NCBI GenBank assembly: GCA_021464245.1
Contig: JADCRB010000114.1
Location: 3,720,001 to 3,784,000 of the forward strand
DNA from: Carallia brachiata
Taxonomy: Eukaryota > Streptophyta > Magnoliopsida > Malpighiales > Rhizophoraceae
Length of the DNA: 64,000 nt
Reading direction: 5' to 3'
Position numbers and translations under genes: made by a program
Notes under the pieces: model-generated
Seen by the model: the letters and a program-made list of their open reading frames with translations, nothing else
Databases searched by the model: none
What the model was told of the DNA's origin: nothing
Shown: positions 21,673 through 35,191 of the stretch, one piece after another
How positions within the stretch are numbered: the first letter of the stretch is position 1
Layout of the letters: every line of letters starts with the position of its first letter

Positions 21673-24440
21673 TAAAAAAGTTTCACAAATTTTTATCAAC
21701 GTCAAGCATACTGGAGAGAGACCAGTTATGTTGAATGTTCTGAAGGGCCTAGTCTGTACACTTCCACTGGCAGAAACATGGACCATAATCTTAGTATGTC
21801 ACATGAAGATAACAAACGTTCTATGTCTTCAACGAAAAAAAACAGAAAAAACAAATTTAGTCGGCACAATTTTATTAGGGTACATGTAGGTAAACATTGA
21901 TATTCGTCATTTAGAAGGAAAAAAAAAAAGAATACTCGATATTATTAGATAAACTGCGTATTCATTTGTACTTTCTTTAAAAAAATACATAGTGATGCTC
22001 TTAAAAAAAACTCCTAACAAAAACTTTACTTTATGTAATTTCTTATTATATATTCTTCCCTGAAAATACGCAGTACCTTTTGTACACTTCTCAAATAGAC
22101 GGGCCGTGTTGATGGGAAGGCAGAACTAATTGAGTTTGGTGATCTTGAGACCAAGGCCTTCCAATTAAAGTGTTAGGTTTAGACAGATATATCTTGTGTT
22201 TGACTTGAGTTCCGTTAATATCATATATTATTATTGCGTGTTCTGTAATAAGTGTTTTATATGCATTTCCTTACAGTAAAAATATATGGGAAGACTTTCA
22301 ACAGTTGAAATTTTTTCCAGGTCAACTGCTGTGCGGTTCACAATTCTTTATTGTCACACACCCAACGAGCAAATGAAAGTTCCATGTACCCTCGTAATGG
22401 ATAGGTTCGTCTAGTATCTTATAATAAAACAGTTGAAAATGAAAACATTTTACACACTTTGTTAATTGCAAAGCAGTAAAAACCTATCTTTAGTCAAAGA
22501 TTATTTGATTGAATAAACATATATGTGTGTAACATAATTGTCTGCGACGATCAACAAAAGCAATGTAAAGTGAACTTGAGATTAAACATAATTTTTTGAG
22601 GTAACCACTTGGGTTGTGTTCCTTTTCTTGCAAGATATTGACTCTAATGGATGAGGTTAAGAGAACTGAAATAAAGTTTCATTATAAAAAATGACTTTTC
22701 TTTCTTTATACAAAAAAAAAAAAAAAATACAGGAATCTAGATGTCATGTTATGCTAATCAAAATGCAGTTGCGTTACATCCTTAATTAAGCCATTTTTTT
22801 AGTAGAGTCTTACTAAAAAGATATAAAAAATAATAATAGAGTAACTATAAGAATGAGTTTAGCATATAAAAAATAATAAAAACATTTATTTTTTTAAAAC
22901 TAAATCTTAATTTTTTTTATTAGTAAGCATTTGATTTTTTTATATATATAGCAACCTCCTCTATTATTACTCTTCTTTTTCTTTCTATAAATAAAATATA
23001 TGCATGTATAAGATAAGGGGACCGATTGATGGCCAAACATTAGTAGACAAACAACATCCAAGACCTCACTTAATTTATGTGATAATAAACATATTTTTGT
23101 ATAACCGCAATTAAAAAATATAAATAAAAAAATAACAATACTTTTTCATATTATTTTTTATTATTATAATTATATAAAATATAAATTTAAAAATAATTTA
23201 ACCACAAAATTATATAGCCATACAACCTTTCCGATAAGATTAAAGTCTGGATGTACAGAATGAGGGAGAGAAGAAAAGGGGTAGGAATCAACCATTTTAA
23301 AGGATATAAAATTACATTCTCTTTTATTTATTTATTTTTTTCCTTCCTAGAAACAAAAAGTCGGTACCTATGCCATGTCATATTACATCTTGGTTGGATA
23401 ATAACCGATGGGTTCCTTTTTTACCACGGCAGATTGACTTGATCGAAGGGCAGCTTGGTTTGTACGGTCACGTAATTTATACTGTCCTCTTCAATTGCAT
23501 GGCTACTAGAAGCACAGTAGAGATGCAATTAATTTTTTTTTATGGCCGTATGCAATTTTTATTTTTTTTTGAAATATTTCAGATTTAAATTAATTAATTA
23601 ATAAAATAATTAAAAAAATTTAAAATTTAAATCTTAATTTCTCTTTTACTGACATTATCAATGCCACAATCTCTTTCTCTGTCAGATCACATCTCCATCC
23701 CGCCTGTCTCCCTCGTCTCTTTAATCTTTTACATTTTCACCTAGTGGCCTAATGAATATCAAAGTAAAAAATGGAAAAAGTAAAATAAAATGAAAGTCTT
23801 ATTACTTAAATATAAAAATTAGACACAAGATGATACAGTCTATTATTTAAATTTAAATTATTAATTATAGTAAATTTACTATTTAATAAATAATTAAAAT
23901 TTAAATAATGAATATATATCATTATTATGTATTTAAATTTTATATTCATGCATTTTTTTAAATAAAATAAATAAAAAGAAGACCGAACATTTTATCGAAA
24001 AGCGGAAAGGGATCGGTCAAACCAAAGGCCAGGCGGGCTTATTTTCAAACGTTGGTAATCCATAAGTGAGATCGGGGTCTGCAAATTTTCTTCATTCCCT
24101 TTCATATATTAAGAAAATTGCACCCTTTTCCTCTCTACTTTGTATTCCAATAAATTTATTGTAGACTATGTTGTAGATAGGAACTAATGGGTCTAGAGAA
24201 AGTCTGGCAGCAAACTTAACTTTGAGATTTCTGGGAGGTTTTAATATTTTAAAATCTTTGGCGAGGAACATATTTAGCACAAATATTTATGAAGTATAAA
24301 GGGAAATGTTTGGTGTAACAGAAATATTATTTTATTATGATATCATGAATTTGATCTTGAAAGTAGCAATTGTTTAGAAATAAAAGAGAATGTTGCATAT
24401 AATACTTTTGATAGACTCTATAAATGTGAGAGTCTTATGC
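21673..24440. other. Intergenic; no gene seen
   Basis: AT-rich spacer with A/T homopolymers. ORFs at 21653-21889, 23251-23442 and 23370-23588 (+) and 24092-24280 (-) have no recognisable features. Confidence 0.5.
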
Positions 24441-24458
24441 ATTCATTTTTTATTTCTG

Positions 24459-24694
24459 TATGAAGAACAATATCTAAAGCAGCATGAACAAAATTTATCC
24501 AGTGAAATTGATGGCTTAAAAGTTTGATGTCAATACATAAGAAGACCAATAAGGAACAGAGGGATGTGCCGATGTGTTCATCTTCAAGCACTATTTTTGA
24601 CAAGCGAAATATAGGGAGGGCATCTAGTCTGAGGAGGGGGACTCTAGCCTCCCCTGGCCTTTTGTCAGGTGGCCACTCGGGCAATCCGGAGTAG
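24459..24694 (+). pseudogene. Unidentified coding relic (frameshifted)
   Basis: The segment 24459-24528 reads as a charged, coiled-coil-like stretch (YEEQYLKQHEQNLSSEIDGL) and then meets a TGA. A frame change there leads into 24530-24694, a Ser/Gly-rich stretch with STIFDKRNIGRASSLRRGTL that ends at a TAG. Composition and codon pattern are coding-like and much more GC-rich than the surroundings. Pyrimidine-rich sequence precedes the segment, which suggests an old exon or a processed gene fragment. I do not recognise the parent family. Confidence 0.4.
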
Positions 24695-24719
24695 TTAGGA
24701 TGGCTTTTAAAGCTTCATA

Positions 24720-27160
24720 CAACAGAGGTAAAATTTCCATTTTTTTTCCTTTTCCTTTTTAATAACAGAACTGAGGTTCTTTTCAGTACAATTGAAGAAT
24801 CGATTCTATCTCGTTTGTCGCGGTGCCAAATTAATTTCGTAACACAAAGGAAAAAAATAAGATCAGAATCTACAAATCGCATCCCGTCTTATTTAAAATT
24901 GCAGGTTAGCACCAGCGGCAGATGCCTTGCCATTGACCAAAACCTGGGCATAGAAGAATAGTGTAGGTATAGCACTAACTCACACCTAAAGACAAGTAAA
25001 TTAGAGAGGAAAATGTTGTGCCACATGCTGCAATACCTAGAGAGCTCGGCACCACAACACACTATGGTTGTCACACAGAGTGCGATGAGTTGCAGTGCTC
25101 AATCAAAAAAATTCAAGTTTTGAGATATAACTCAATTGATACTGAAGTTGTTTTCAAGACTGAACATTTTGAAATCGAGTCTCAATAATGACAAATTAAA
25201 TTAATAAAAAAAATGAAAAACAAATTTCCTCTATAAATATAGTTGAGTGAGAGCATAATACAATGACATCAGATTAATTGGATTATTTGTAGTTGGTGAG
25301 AATGGCGAGGAAGTAATGACGGCTGGAACGCACAATAATTGACGGGTGAAATCACGTTCTGTGATTTTCAGATTGCTATGGTTCTTGAGTTGCAGTTTTG
25401 CATTGCATCAGCTCTCTGTTTACTAATACATTACTTCTACCTTTTTTTTTTTTTTTTTGGCTAAATGGAGTACCTGGAAGAACTTTTTATTCGTTTAGCC
25501 CCACTGCATGACGAAACTTGTTGGCCCTAGCTAGTAGCTATATAGGGATATAAAGCAGGTCGACAATGTTCAAACAAATGTTGTTGTGAGATCATCAGCT
25601 AATAATTGCTCATTGTATGACGATTGACAACTGACCAAGTCCAGAATTTTATGCTTACCAAGTCCACAAACCTTCAAATTAAAAGTTGGGGGAAAAAAAA
25701 GCAACGGAAAACAGCGTGAAATTTGACGGACCAAAGGTATATATTTTCTTTCTTATATTTCAAATAAGTTAGGTTTTGTACCATAGCTTAGGCCTATTTA
25801 ATGATTGAATTTGTCCATTTTGGGTTGAAATGTACATGACAATGGTAATCTAAAACGGAAAAGTTACAGAAACCAGATGGCGAAAAGCCAATGCAGTAAA
25901 TTTGTTAAAAAGGTTTACCGCACCCCCGACAGCCCAATGAAATTCGCTCCTTGATGTCCCGTACTGTCAAGCTGGCTTTTACACGTCAACTCTAAGAAAT
26001 TTCAATATGAGAAAAACTAAGTGAACCGCACTAGTTAAACATACGTGCACATATAACGAGACAAGTCATTAGATAGTTGAATTTAAAAAAAATATAAATA
26101 TTATTAAATATTATTAAATAAATTATATGTTTATTTGTGTCCTTTTAACAATGCCTTACATAGTAGCGATGCTCTTTCAATATTTAGCTTTGGGCTCAAA
26201 TTCCCGAGATGAAATTACTAAAAGTTGTGAATGGGGCGGATCAGGATGCATAATTTTTTGTTATACAAGGAGAATCGGTCTTGATAGTTAAACTTACAAA
26301 GGAGAGAATTTCGGAGTGTTTAATAGCTTGGCTCCAAAGGTTTCAGAGTTGTTTTTCAGATAAAATCCTAAATTAGTGTTTAATATTTGAGCAAATGATT
26401 AATTACAGATACACCATTTTACCTACAAAACTCATCTTCAAATTTTTTATTGTAAAATAATTCGATATTTTTTATTATTTAACTGTTAAATTTATTGAAG
26501 TTTACGCCATCCACTCATCACGTTATTAAACCACTTCTTATTATAATGCATATAATTAAAAATGTGATTGCGTGACATTTTTTCTTTTTTTTATTTTTCC
26601 CTAATTGAAAAAAAATTAAAATAAAATGTCAAGTCATCACATTTTAAATAAAATACCATCCTATTAGAAACTAGTTTGATGAAATGACGAGCAAATAGTA
26701 TTCACCTCAATAAATTTAACAATCAAATAAAACAAAGTACTTAAATAATTTACAACGAACAAGTGAGGGACAAATTTTGTAAAAACTATACGTTGTGCCT
26801 CTGATTAAACAAATCATGTCAAGTAGACAAATGACCATGCATCTTTTATTTATTCATTTATTATTCGCATCTTTGATATTAAAATTTTGGATTTGTTTGT
26901 TTTTGTTTCGCTTTGTATACTTGTTTGGTTTTTTTTTTTTTTATGCTGAAAGGAAAAACATCTTTAACAAATGATTTTTATTTCTTGTTTAGAACATGAA
27001 TTTTTTTTTAAGTTTAAAAAAGTATATGAGAAAGCTAAAACCTACGGTCTTTTGTACACCCTGTATGTGTGTATACTTTCCACTTTTTCTACTCTACTCA
27101 CCCTTTATTTTCACAAGTTTTCTCTCAACAGATTGTAATCATTAAAAAATTGGCATTAAA
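24720..27160. other. Intergenic; no gene seen
   Basis: AT-rich spacer with a T-homopolymer near 25442-25458. No ORF, RNA gene or element boundary could be supported. Confidence 0.5.
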
Positions 27161-27169
27161 AAAATTATT

Positions 27170-27462
27170 CTTTTTTTTGACAAAAAAAAGTGCATCGTTG
27201 GTATGTGAGTCATTGCACTTATGAGACAAGATCGGGAGTACACGTTGACCTCCTTATTCAATCACCTTCATAGAGAGAACCCACCACCCAAGTATTGTTG
27301 AGTCCGAATGAGGCTCTCACATGTCCAGCTTTGATGTTAATTAGCTTTGAATCAGTAGTGTGCAAACCGATAGATTTTTTGGCATAAAAGACGCAGCTAC
27401 TAAGACTCGAACTTAGGCCAATGCAGTGAGAAGCATACCGGATCACCAATTGTACTACCACA
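27170..27462 (-). mobile_element. tRNA-derived SINE
   Basis: Read on the minus strand, it starts near 27462 with TGGTAGTACAATTGG (27460-27446), which matches an RNA polymerase III A box. About 35 bases further is AAGTTCGAGTCTT (27414-27402), a B box. The body runs about 290 bp and ends in an A-run on that strand (T-run at 27170-27178). ATTAAA words next to both ends could be a target duplication, but this is A-rich and weak. It encodes no protein and depends on a LINE for movement. Confidence 0.7.
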
Positions 27463-27479
27463 TTAAATAGTAAAAAAAA

Positions 27480-28840
27480 TATTTTTGAGAGTAGATAACA
27501 AATAACAAAAATAGAACAACCAAAAAAAAGTAAAGAAATAAACATAACAGAAAAAATCTAAGAGAGTACAAAACACTCTTTGCTGATAATAGTGCTACAA
27601 ATAAAAAGATTTTTAAAGTTCTTTTGTTATAAGAACTGCGTTTCTGTTCTATTAAGCAAATGTTGTGTTTTTGTTTTTGTTTTTTTTTTTTAATTACAAA
27701 GAAAATGTAAGGTTGGAAAAAACAAATAGATTAAGACTCAAACATACAATTGAGAGGTCTTAATAGAGTGTTCTAATAGATTGTGTTAAAAGCACGAGAC
27801 TCCTATATTTTTGTTTTTTTTTTCTTTAACGAAGAAAGATAATAAAGTAAGGGTGGTACCCATAATTTTGCTTAAGGGGATTGTGTTGGAAAGAAGTTAC
27901 AAAGACAACCGAGCCACTGTACCAAACCACTAAAGAACAAGCTGTGGTGTTCAGCAAGTCTTTTGTAGGCACATGAGTCTAACACTCTAATGTAATGCCC
28001 ATGGTTTTTCTGTTTTTTTTTTTTGTTCCAACGTTTATCCCACTAAACATAAATCCCATTACTGGGCAAACCTCAGAGTTAATTAGGCCTAAAGAAAGTA
28101 AATAGATCACAAATTGCATGCCAGCGAATATTTCATTAAATAAGTGTATTTGAAGTATTTATCTTTACGATAAGATATATGTTAATGTGTTTCATATTGA
28201 GAGGTTTTTTAGAGTTTCTATAATATTAATTATGACTAAGTGTTGAATGTGTGTTAATAGTGCAATATAAGTAGAGGTTCGTATGATATGTTATGTAGTG
28301 TTGAGTGATTATCTTTTATATAATATAAGTGTACTGTTTATGTTATCCTTCTACTCCAAGTAACTCTTGTGAACATTTCCCTAATTCAATCATATATGTA
28401 TTATAGCCAATTTCTTAATTCCAACACAAGATTGATACTTGGATACATCTATGAACGCAACTAGGTTGCGATCCAATTCAATTCTTTTTATTATGTCAAA
28501 AAAAAAATAGACAACAACATGCACTTAAAAAATAATATGATATCAATTCGATTGATTTAATTACTTTTAATTTGATCTCACAAATAAAGAAATTAAAAGT
28601 TAAAAAAAATTATTGTATGACCCTCTTATTGTTCTCGTGTTATTCCCATTGTGTTGGTTCTTTATTATATTTTGGGGACATAAGTGGTAAAATGAAAGTT
28701 GTAATATGTTGTGGGTTAAGCAAGCCATTAAAAGTAGTTCAGATTCCCATTTATTCATTTATAGCATTACACTATATGGTTGTATATATATATTTTTTGG
28801 GTGTTAGTCCAAAGAAGAAGAGAAAAATTTTACAATAGAG
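27480..28840. other. Intergenic; LINE 3' flank at right
   Basis: AT-rich spacer. The portion nearest 28840 may include the 3' untranslated region of the minus-strand LINE, but I found no clear poly(A) tail. The ORF at 28572-28838 (+) has no domain. Confidence 0.4.
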
Positions 28841-28959
28841 ATAAATTAGCCACCACACGGGCGACCCATGCCAAACGTATCAGCACATAGTAGAGGAAGA
28901 GTGCCATAAAGTGGATCCTCCCAAAAGGTGAATGCATCATTACCTTCACAACCTAGATT

Positions 28960-29330
28960 TGCCATGAAATATGCACAGTAGTTCCCTCTCGGAGTATTTG
29001 TTTAAGCTCACAATGTCATTGTCTAACGAGTAGCCTCCTGCAGTTACCAATAATGGGTTTGTAATAATCTAATTCCAAATCCTATCTAGTTAGCTTTTGT
29101 AAGGCTAGCAAAGAATCTGTTTCAACTAAAATGCTTCGTAGCCCTTTTTCCCATATTGGCTGCAAAGCAAAATAAATTGCTTGTAACTCTGCTCGTATAG
29201 CCACAACATGACCACATAAACCCAAGAAAGCAAAGATCCACTTTCCCATGCTGTTCTGAGCTACACCACCATAATCATCTTGGCCTGATGCACCTTTTGC
29301 TACACCATCAACATTAATTTCATTTTCTAG
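28960..29330 (-). pseudogene. LINE RNase H-like domain
   Basis: The minus-strand frame from 29330 shows INVDGVAKGASGQDDYGG, then GHVVAIRAELQAIYFALQ and VETDSLLALL. These match the conserved order of Asp-Gly, Glu and Asp segments in plant LINE RNase H domains. Frames break after about 29060, although coding sequence resumes to the stop at 28846. Confidence 0.75.
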
Positions 29331-30559
29331 GGGTAGCTCCAGTAGATAAACTCATCATCGACGCTGCATTCCCATGAGTTGAAGTGCGATTTGTTAAGCC
29401 CTATGAAGTAATGTACTTCAACAGACTTTCACCGAATATTGTTAACTAGTTGTAGCAGGGAGAAATATGTATTTTAAAAAATAAGCTTGTTCCTTGCATG
29501 CCACAAATGCTACATAGTGGCTATAAAAACCACTTGATTAGAACAACCCCATGAGCATTCATCCATTGACAAGTTGTAGGTTTAATTAGTCGGTAAAAAC
29601 CAACCTTGATATCCACTTTAATTGACAATTGCTGGTTAATGCAAGCCCAAACATCCATTGCAAAAGGGCAAAGAAAAAAGACATGGGATATATCTTCCCA
29701 GCTATGACTGCATCTCTCACATGCTCCACAGTCAATAATGTGACAGTAGAAATGGTAAGCATTTGTAAGGAGTCTCTACCTCCACACTAGCCACAAGAAA
29801 GTTTGCATATGGGGGCTCCAAATCCTCTTCCCATTATTATTATTGAAGTCTTTTTCAATACTCAAGAGGTGATAGGCACTAGTCACTGAAAAGCACCTAG
29901 AACTATACTTCCAAAGCAATTTATCTAGAGGCCTTGCAATTGTACTAACATATATTCCCTATAATTACATTGGAAGTGCTCACATAGTTTCCCTACTAAT
30001 AGCCTCCAATTCCAGCAGCCATCTGGTTGAATATAGTGCAAGGCACTATAGTTGGTCTCTTGATAATCGTGCATAGACCCTCCAATAAATGCAATAGGCT
30101 CATCCATAAGCCATGGATCTGTTCAAAACTGGATAGAGGTTCTGTTCCCGAGAGACCAATGCAAACCATGACGAAAAAGCTCTTGGCCTTGTAAAATTGC
30201 CTTCCATACACTAGAGGTGTTTCCATAGTTTGAAGCATCAATGAAAGATGCAGTGGGAAAGTACTTGGCCCTCAATACTTTAATTTAGGGCTTCCATGTC
30301 CCTAAAGTGATCTCCCAACTTAGTTTTGCCAAAAGAGCCACATTCATATCACGAGCTTTGTGAAGATTGAGACCACCAAACTTCTTTGGCCTGTACACAT
30401 CATCCTACAGCACCAAACTTTGCTCATGATGTGTAGCATCATTTCCCAAAAAAAAAAAAAAAAGATCTGTTTAGTTGGTATATCTCATCACATACAATCT
30501 ATAGCACATATTTCATTTGCATGACATATCTTCCTATTGATCTCTAATCTAGAGATAAT

Positions 30560-31570
30560 GACACCCCTAAATATTTACCTAGATCAGAGACAGAAGAGAA
30601 CCCAAGTACGCCACAAATAGCACGACTAGTTGCCTTTGGAACATTTGGGGTGAATAGTACGTTTGATTTTGCACTATCAATTTTCTACTAGACAATGCAC
30701 AAAATTCTTCCATAGTATTTGCAATAGCTTTGGCCGTAGCAATAGATGCATGACCGAATAATAATAGATCATCAGCAAAAAAAAGATGAGAAATAAGAGG
30801 GGGCCAAACTAGGAGCATCTCAACAGCTTCCATCTGTCTTGCATTGCTTCCATAATAAGGTGTGACAAACGCTCAATACATATCATAATAGATAAAGGGA
30901 CATAGGATCACTCAGGCGTAACCCACATTGTGGCTTGAATTTATTTGTTTTCTTGTCATTCCAAAGTATTGTCATGGTTGTACTTTAACACAATTCATAA
31001 TTAAAATTAACCAAAGATTTTGGAAGCTGTAAGGATACAAGGGTGATGTAGAAAGCCCCTACTAATCTTATCGAAAGCCTTTTCTAAATGAATTTTAATG
31101 GCCATATACCCATGCTTCCTTTTTTGTTTCCTTTTTATAGGTAGGACATGCATTCCTGAGCCAACAGAATGTATCGTGTGTTGACCTCCCAGGCATAAAT
31201 GAGGCTTGCAAGGGGCTAATCCATTTGTTTACCAATGGCTTGAGTCACTGCCCTATAACTTTAGTGGTTACCTTATAGAGAACATTGCACAGTGCTATCA
31301 GACGAAATTGATTCATTTGTTCTAAATGACTAGTTTTGGAATCAAAGCAATCAAGTTCTCATTAAGACCTTATGGCTGATAGCTAGTGGCAAAGCTGTTC
31401 TGAACCAAGGCGACAACGTCATGACTAACTATGTGCCAATACTTTGAAAAACAAGGCATGGAAGCCATTGAGTCTAGGGGATTTCAGTTTCTTCATAGAA
31501 CACAAACCTTTAAGAATTTTCATGGTAAAAGGAATATCCTTGAGATGGTCAACCAAATTTAATGATACTG
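30560..31570 (-). pseudogene. LINE reverse transcriptase domain
   Basis: RT motifs appear in the order fingers (FRLIALCNVLY), QASFMPGRSTHDT, motif A (KIHLEKAFDKI; His codon at 31088-31090) and motif C (FADD, 30779-30768). Several frameshifts and stops separate them. The Asp-to-His change in motif A removes a metal-binding residue, while FADD is preserved. Confidence 0.8.
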
Positions 31571-32299
31571 CAGGCCAAGCACTAGGGTCATCCGAGAAAT
31601 TCCTGGTGCTAGTGTCTGTGAAGAGTTTAATAAAATGATCCTTTGCGATGGTTTTTAGTTGTTGTTAATGTTGTATCCAATCTCCATCTTCAGATTTTAG
31701 AGCATTTACACGAGATCTACTTATGCGCTTTAGGGTCGTGGAATGAAAATAGGTAGTGTTTCTATCCCCTTGAAGAACTTTATCTCTTCTGGACTTTTGG
31801 AGCCAAAAGAGCTTTGTTATCAAGTAATTGGTTATACTCACATATTAAGGTGGCCTCACATTGTCTCAAGGAGATAGAGTCCCATATTTCCACCTGCTTT
31901 TGCATAACATCAAGTTGCCGCATGATTTGCCTTTTCCTCTTGAATAGATTCACAAAAATATCGGTGTTCCATTGCCACAATATTTTATGAAGGGAATGTA
32001 GATTCTCCATTAAAGAAACTGAACCAAAACTCTAATGATGCTGAATTAAAATTTCAAATCGGGGTAAGACACCCACATAGCCTCAAACTTGAACGGTCTC
32101 TTCTGCTTCATGGGATGCGTGATATCATTGAGGTTTAAGATAAAAGGGCAATGGTTAGAATTAATTCTGGGAAGGGGATGCAGACGAGCTTCAAGATATT
32201 TGTATTGCCATGAGATGGAGACAAAGCAACGATCAATTCTTTCTCACACTATATGTTGTCCCCTGCTGTTCAACCACTAAAAATGTACAATAAAACTTA

Positions 32300-33290
32300 G
32301 ATATTACCTATTCAAAAAAACTCCGACAACATGTAATAAAATTCAAATTAGAGATGTAATACAAGAGTCGAGAACCCACCCTTATGGTCTCATATGAATT
32401 GTCTAATGTGCATAGAACGTACCCTTCTACTCCTATAAAAATAAATAAGGCGTATTGATAGAAACAAAATCAGAGTTCAAATGGTGTGAATCACAAATTT
32501 GTGACCTATACAAACAAATAGTAATAAAGTAAGGGAATGACCATATAGCTGTTAGATAGGACGTTGTCACTTCCAAAAACGTGGCAAATTGTGGTCCATA
32601 GAATAAGTGAGGGACATTAAAGTAACTTGATGTAAAAATGGGCTGAAGTGTAATTTGGGTTAAAAAAGTAAAAAAATGTACATATTTTTTTTTTCTCTTC
32701 TTTGCTTTAAATTATATTTCTCAAATTTGTCTCATTCTCCTTCAAAACGCGTCAAAAGGCATCAAAGGAAAAAAAAAACTAAAAACAAGAAGCGATATTT
32801 TAAGACCCTGTTACGTTACATTTTTCTTTTCAAGATTTTTTTTTTAAGGTTCATACAATTATTGTTGGTTCTTCTATTTCAATTATTTTTTTCTCAGATG
32901 GGACGATGCCACGGTTTTGTTTTTCTAGTTTTTTGTTTTTCTTTTTATGTTCTCTCTTTTGCTGGTACTTTAAGGATTGTTGGAGTTTGTTTGGCTGATG
33001 AGTCATTTTATACCCTTGTTCACATTAGGTACGAGTAGAACTTGGTATGGTTGGATCATGGATGTTTAGCTAAACTTTGAGAAGATTTGGTAGCTACAAC
33101 TAATTTTTGCTCCTTCCTTCTTCCTTTGTTTTTTTTTTCCAACTGGGATGTGTAGATATGTGTACTTTTTTTATTGTTGCAGGTGTATCGCCTCTTCTGC
33201 CGTGGTCTACTGGAAAAAAAGATATTTGACGCAATAAAAGGACTTGTCTTACTCCACGAAACTGGAAAACCAGTCATCTAATAGAGATTT
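32300..33290. other. Intergenic; no gene seen
   Basis: AT-rich spacer. A T-rich ORF at 32676-33038 (+) encodes mostly Phe, Leu and Lys because of its composition. The words AGTTCAAATG and AATCACAAATTTGTGA at about 32470-32500 recur at 44170-44200 and may mark a small shared repeat. Confidence 0.45.
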
Positions 33291-35191
33291 TAAGACTATT
33301 CTGTTAGACTTTGTTAATTCAGTCAAATCCTAGGCAGTTATAAAGAACACTATTAAGAAAACTATAAAATACTTTCTACACAATATTCACCATTTATACA
33401 ACATTATTGTAAATCTATATAACTATTTTTACATAATAAATGATAGCATTAATAAATTTACTCGACATTTTTTAATCTTCTGCATACAATTATGCATTCA
33501 AAGTGAAAGTAATTGGCAAAGACAAACTGAAGTAAAACTAATTCAATAGAATAATATAATAATAAATTTTACTAAATGAGTTCAGCATAAGTTTAACTCA
33601 TAGATAACTCTCATCTCTTTAAGTGTAAAGAATTGTTCTACAAAAATACCTAATAGGTATTACTCTTTTCATTTGAAATTTATTAACTTTTAATAATACC
33701 TTTAAAGAATAACTAATCTAAGATGCTGAATTTATATTATTGCTAGAAAATGCCACCATTTTTTTTTTATTTTGATTATCATTATCCATATGATATTGAT
33801 GACATCATTTACTGAAGTAGTTTAAATATCATATTAACAATTGATAGACAGTTGAAAGAAAAAATTTGTCTTTTGACGGGGCTTGACTATTTACAATGAA
33901 AAAATATTGAGTCAAATAGGATTAATCTATACCAAAGTTTTTAAAAGACTTTAATATATGATATTGTTGAGAAAATAATACGACATTTTTACATAATTAT
34001 AAGACTCTTGTAAAAAATACACAATGATTTTGTTATGAAATATGGCACCATGAATGAAACTTCACAAAGAATATAAGATGCACGTGTAAAAACTAGAAAC
34101 CACCAAATATAATTTTTTTACCTTAATTATATCTTCAAAGTAGACTAAGTTATATTTTACGAGGAATAAATGTAAAAAAACATATTGATACGACACTTTA
34201 CTTACCTATACAATATATATATCTATTTTTTGAAGATGACCCATATTGATTTCACATTAATAATATTTTTATTTTTTTATGTTTATATATTCATGTCCAC
34301 ATCCAAACACTATGTCAAAAAAATAAAAACATATCAATATTGCTTAATACTAAATTAAGCAAATAATGTATAAACATAATTTCTCAAAATAAGATAATAA
34401 TTTATCTTCATAACATTGTTAAAAAAGTTTGACCCCTCACTCAAAACAACTCTGATCAGGATCTATATGATACTTATACCAAAGGTTAATATTTAAATTT
34501 ATAGTAAAGGCTTAGAAGACCTTCATATACGATACTATCGATAAAATAATGCGACACTTGGTAGATAATATACGACATTATTGATAAAATTATATGATAA
34601 TTTCCTAATAATATATGATGCCATTACTAAGATTTTACAAGCAATATATGACACACTTGTAAAAATATTGACTATTTTACGCCATTTGTCCTATGCATTG
34701 CAACCTCCTCTTTTATGATTTTGTCTTCTAAATTATAAATGTAAGACGTTGCAATTTACTATGAAATGTACGCATTTTTTACGAGGTTCCACATTACTTT
34801 TGTGTAATTATCAATCTCCCTAAAAAAATACTGGTGTAGAAGAGGCGTTTTCATTAGTAAGTCTAGGTCATTTGGTTTTACGAAGGAACCACAACACCTT
34901 CTATTCATAACGATGCCAAAAATGGTATTATACGAAACAAAATAGACAATGACTGTACGGAAACCATAGGACAAATCGGACGAAACTATATTACCTTATT
35001 GAGGACATGATGCTTATATGAAAAAAATACGATGCTTATAAGAAAATTATACAATGCTTATAAGAAAACCATACGACAGTTTGATAAAACTAAACTACCG
35101 CGATGATAAAACAATTTGATACTTATAAAAAAATACGACAGTGCTAAGGAAATTATACAACTTTTTTAAGGAAACTATATGACAACTCTTA
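33290..35191. repeat. Degenerate ATACGAC-module region, left part
   Basis: Short imperfect modules with ATACGAC or ATATGAC followed by about 10-20 bases and GAAAATTAT recur many times, for example near 33979, 34550, 34571, 35027 and 35077. Spacing is irregular, mostly 20-35 bases. Such arrays resemble the subterminal motifs of CACTA-type DNA transposons, but no CACTA terminus was located. No gene is present; the ORF at 34759-34974 (-) has no domain. Confidence 0.4.

Larger units (their letters stand above)
28846..32290 (-). mobile_element. Decayed, 5'-truncated LINE (non-LTR retrotransposon)
   Basis: ORF2 is read from right to left with many stops and frameshifts. In order it shows the end of an endonuclease domain (32290-31990, with ERIDRCFVS and HPLPRINSNHCPF), a linker, and a reverse transcriptase (about 31570-30560). 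The RT contains QFRLIALCNVLYKVTTKVI, a motif-A region KIHLEKAFDKI and the FADD box at 30779-30768. A zinc-binding region follows (about 29800-29560), then an RNase H-like domain (29330-29060, with INVDGVAKGASG and RAELQAIYFAL). The last codon before the stop is at 28849. The N-terminal endonuclease and ORF1 are missing. The motif-A Asp appears as His, so the enzyme would be inactive even without the stops. Confidence 0.85.

Noticed and set aside
28846..32290. Endogenous viral sequence (pararetrovirus-like) as an explanation for the reverse transcriptase
   Set aside because: The order endonuclease, RT, zinc-binding region, RNase H and the FADD box fit a plant LINE. No movement or coat protein-like sequence was seen.
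32676..33038. 120-codon ORF resembling a membrane protein
   Set aside because: It is Phe/Leu/Lys-rich only because the DNA is T-rich. No signal peptide-like organisation or conserved motif.
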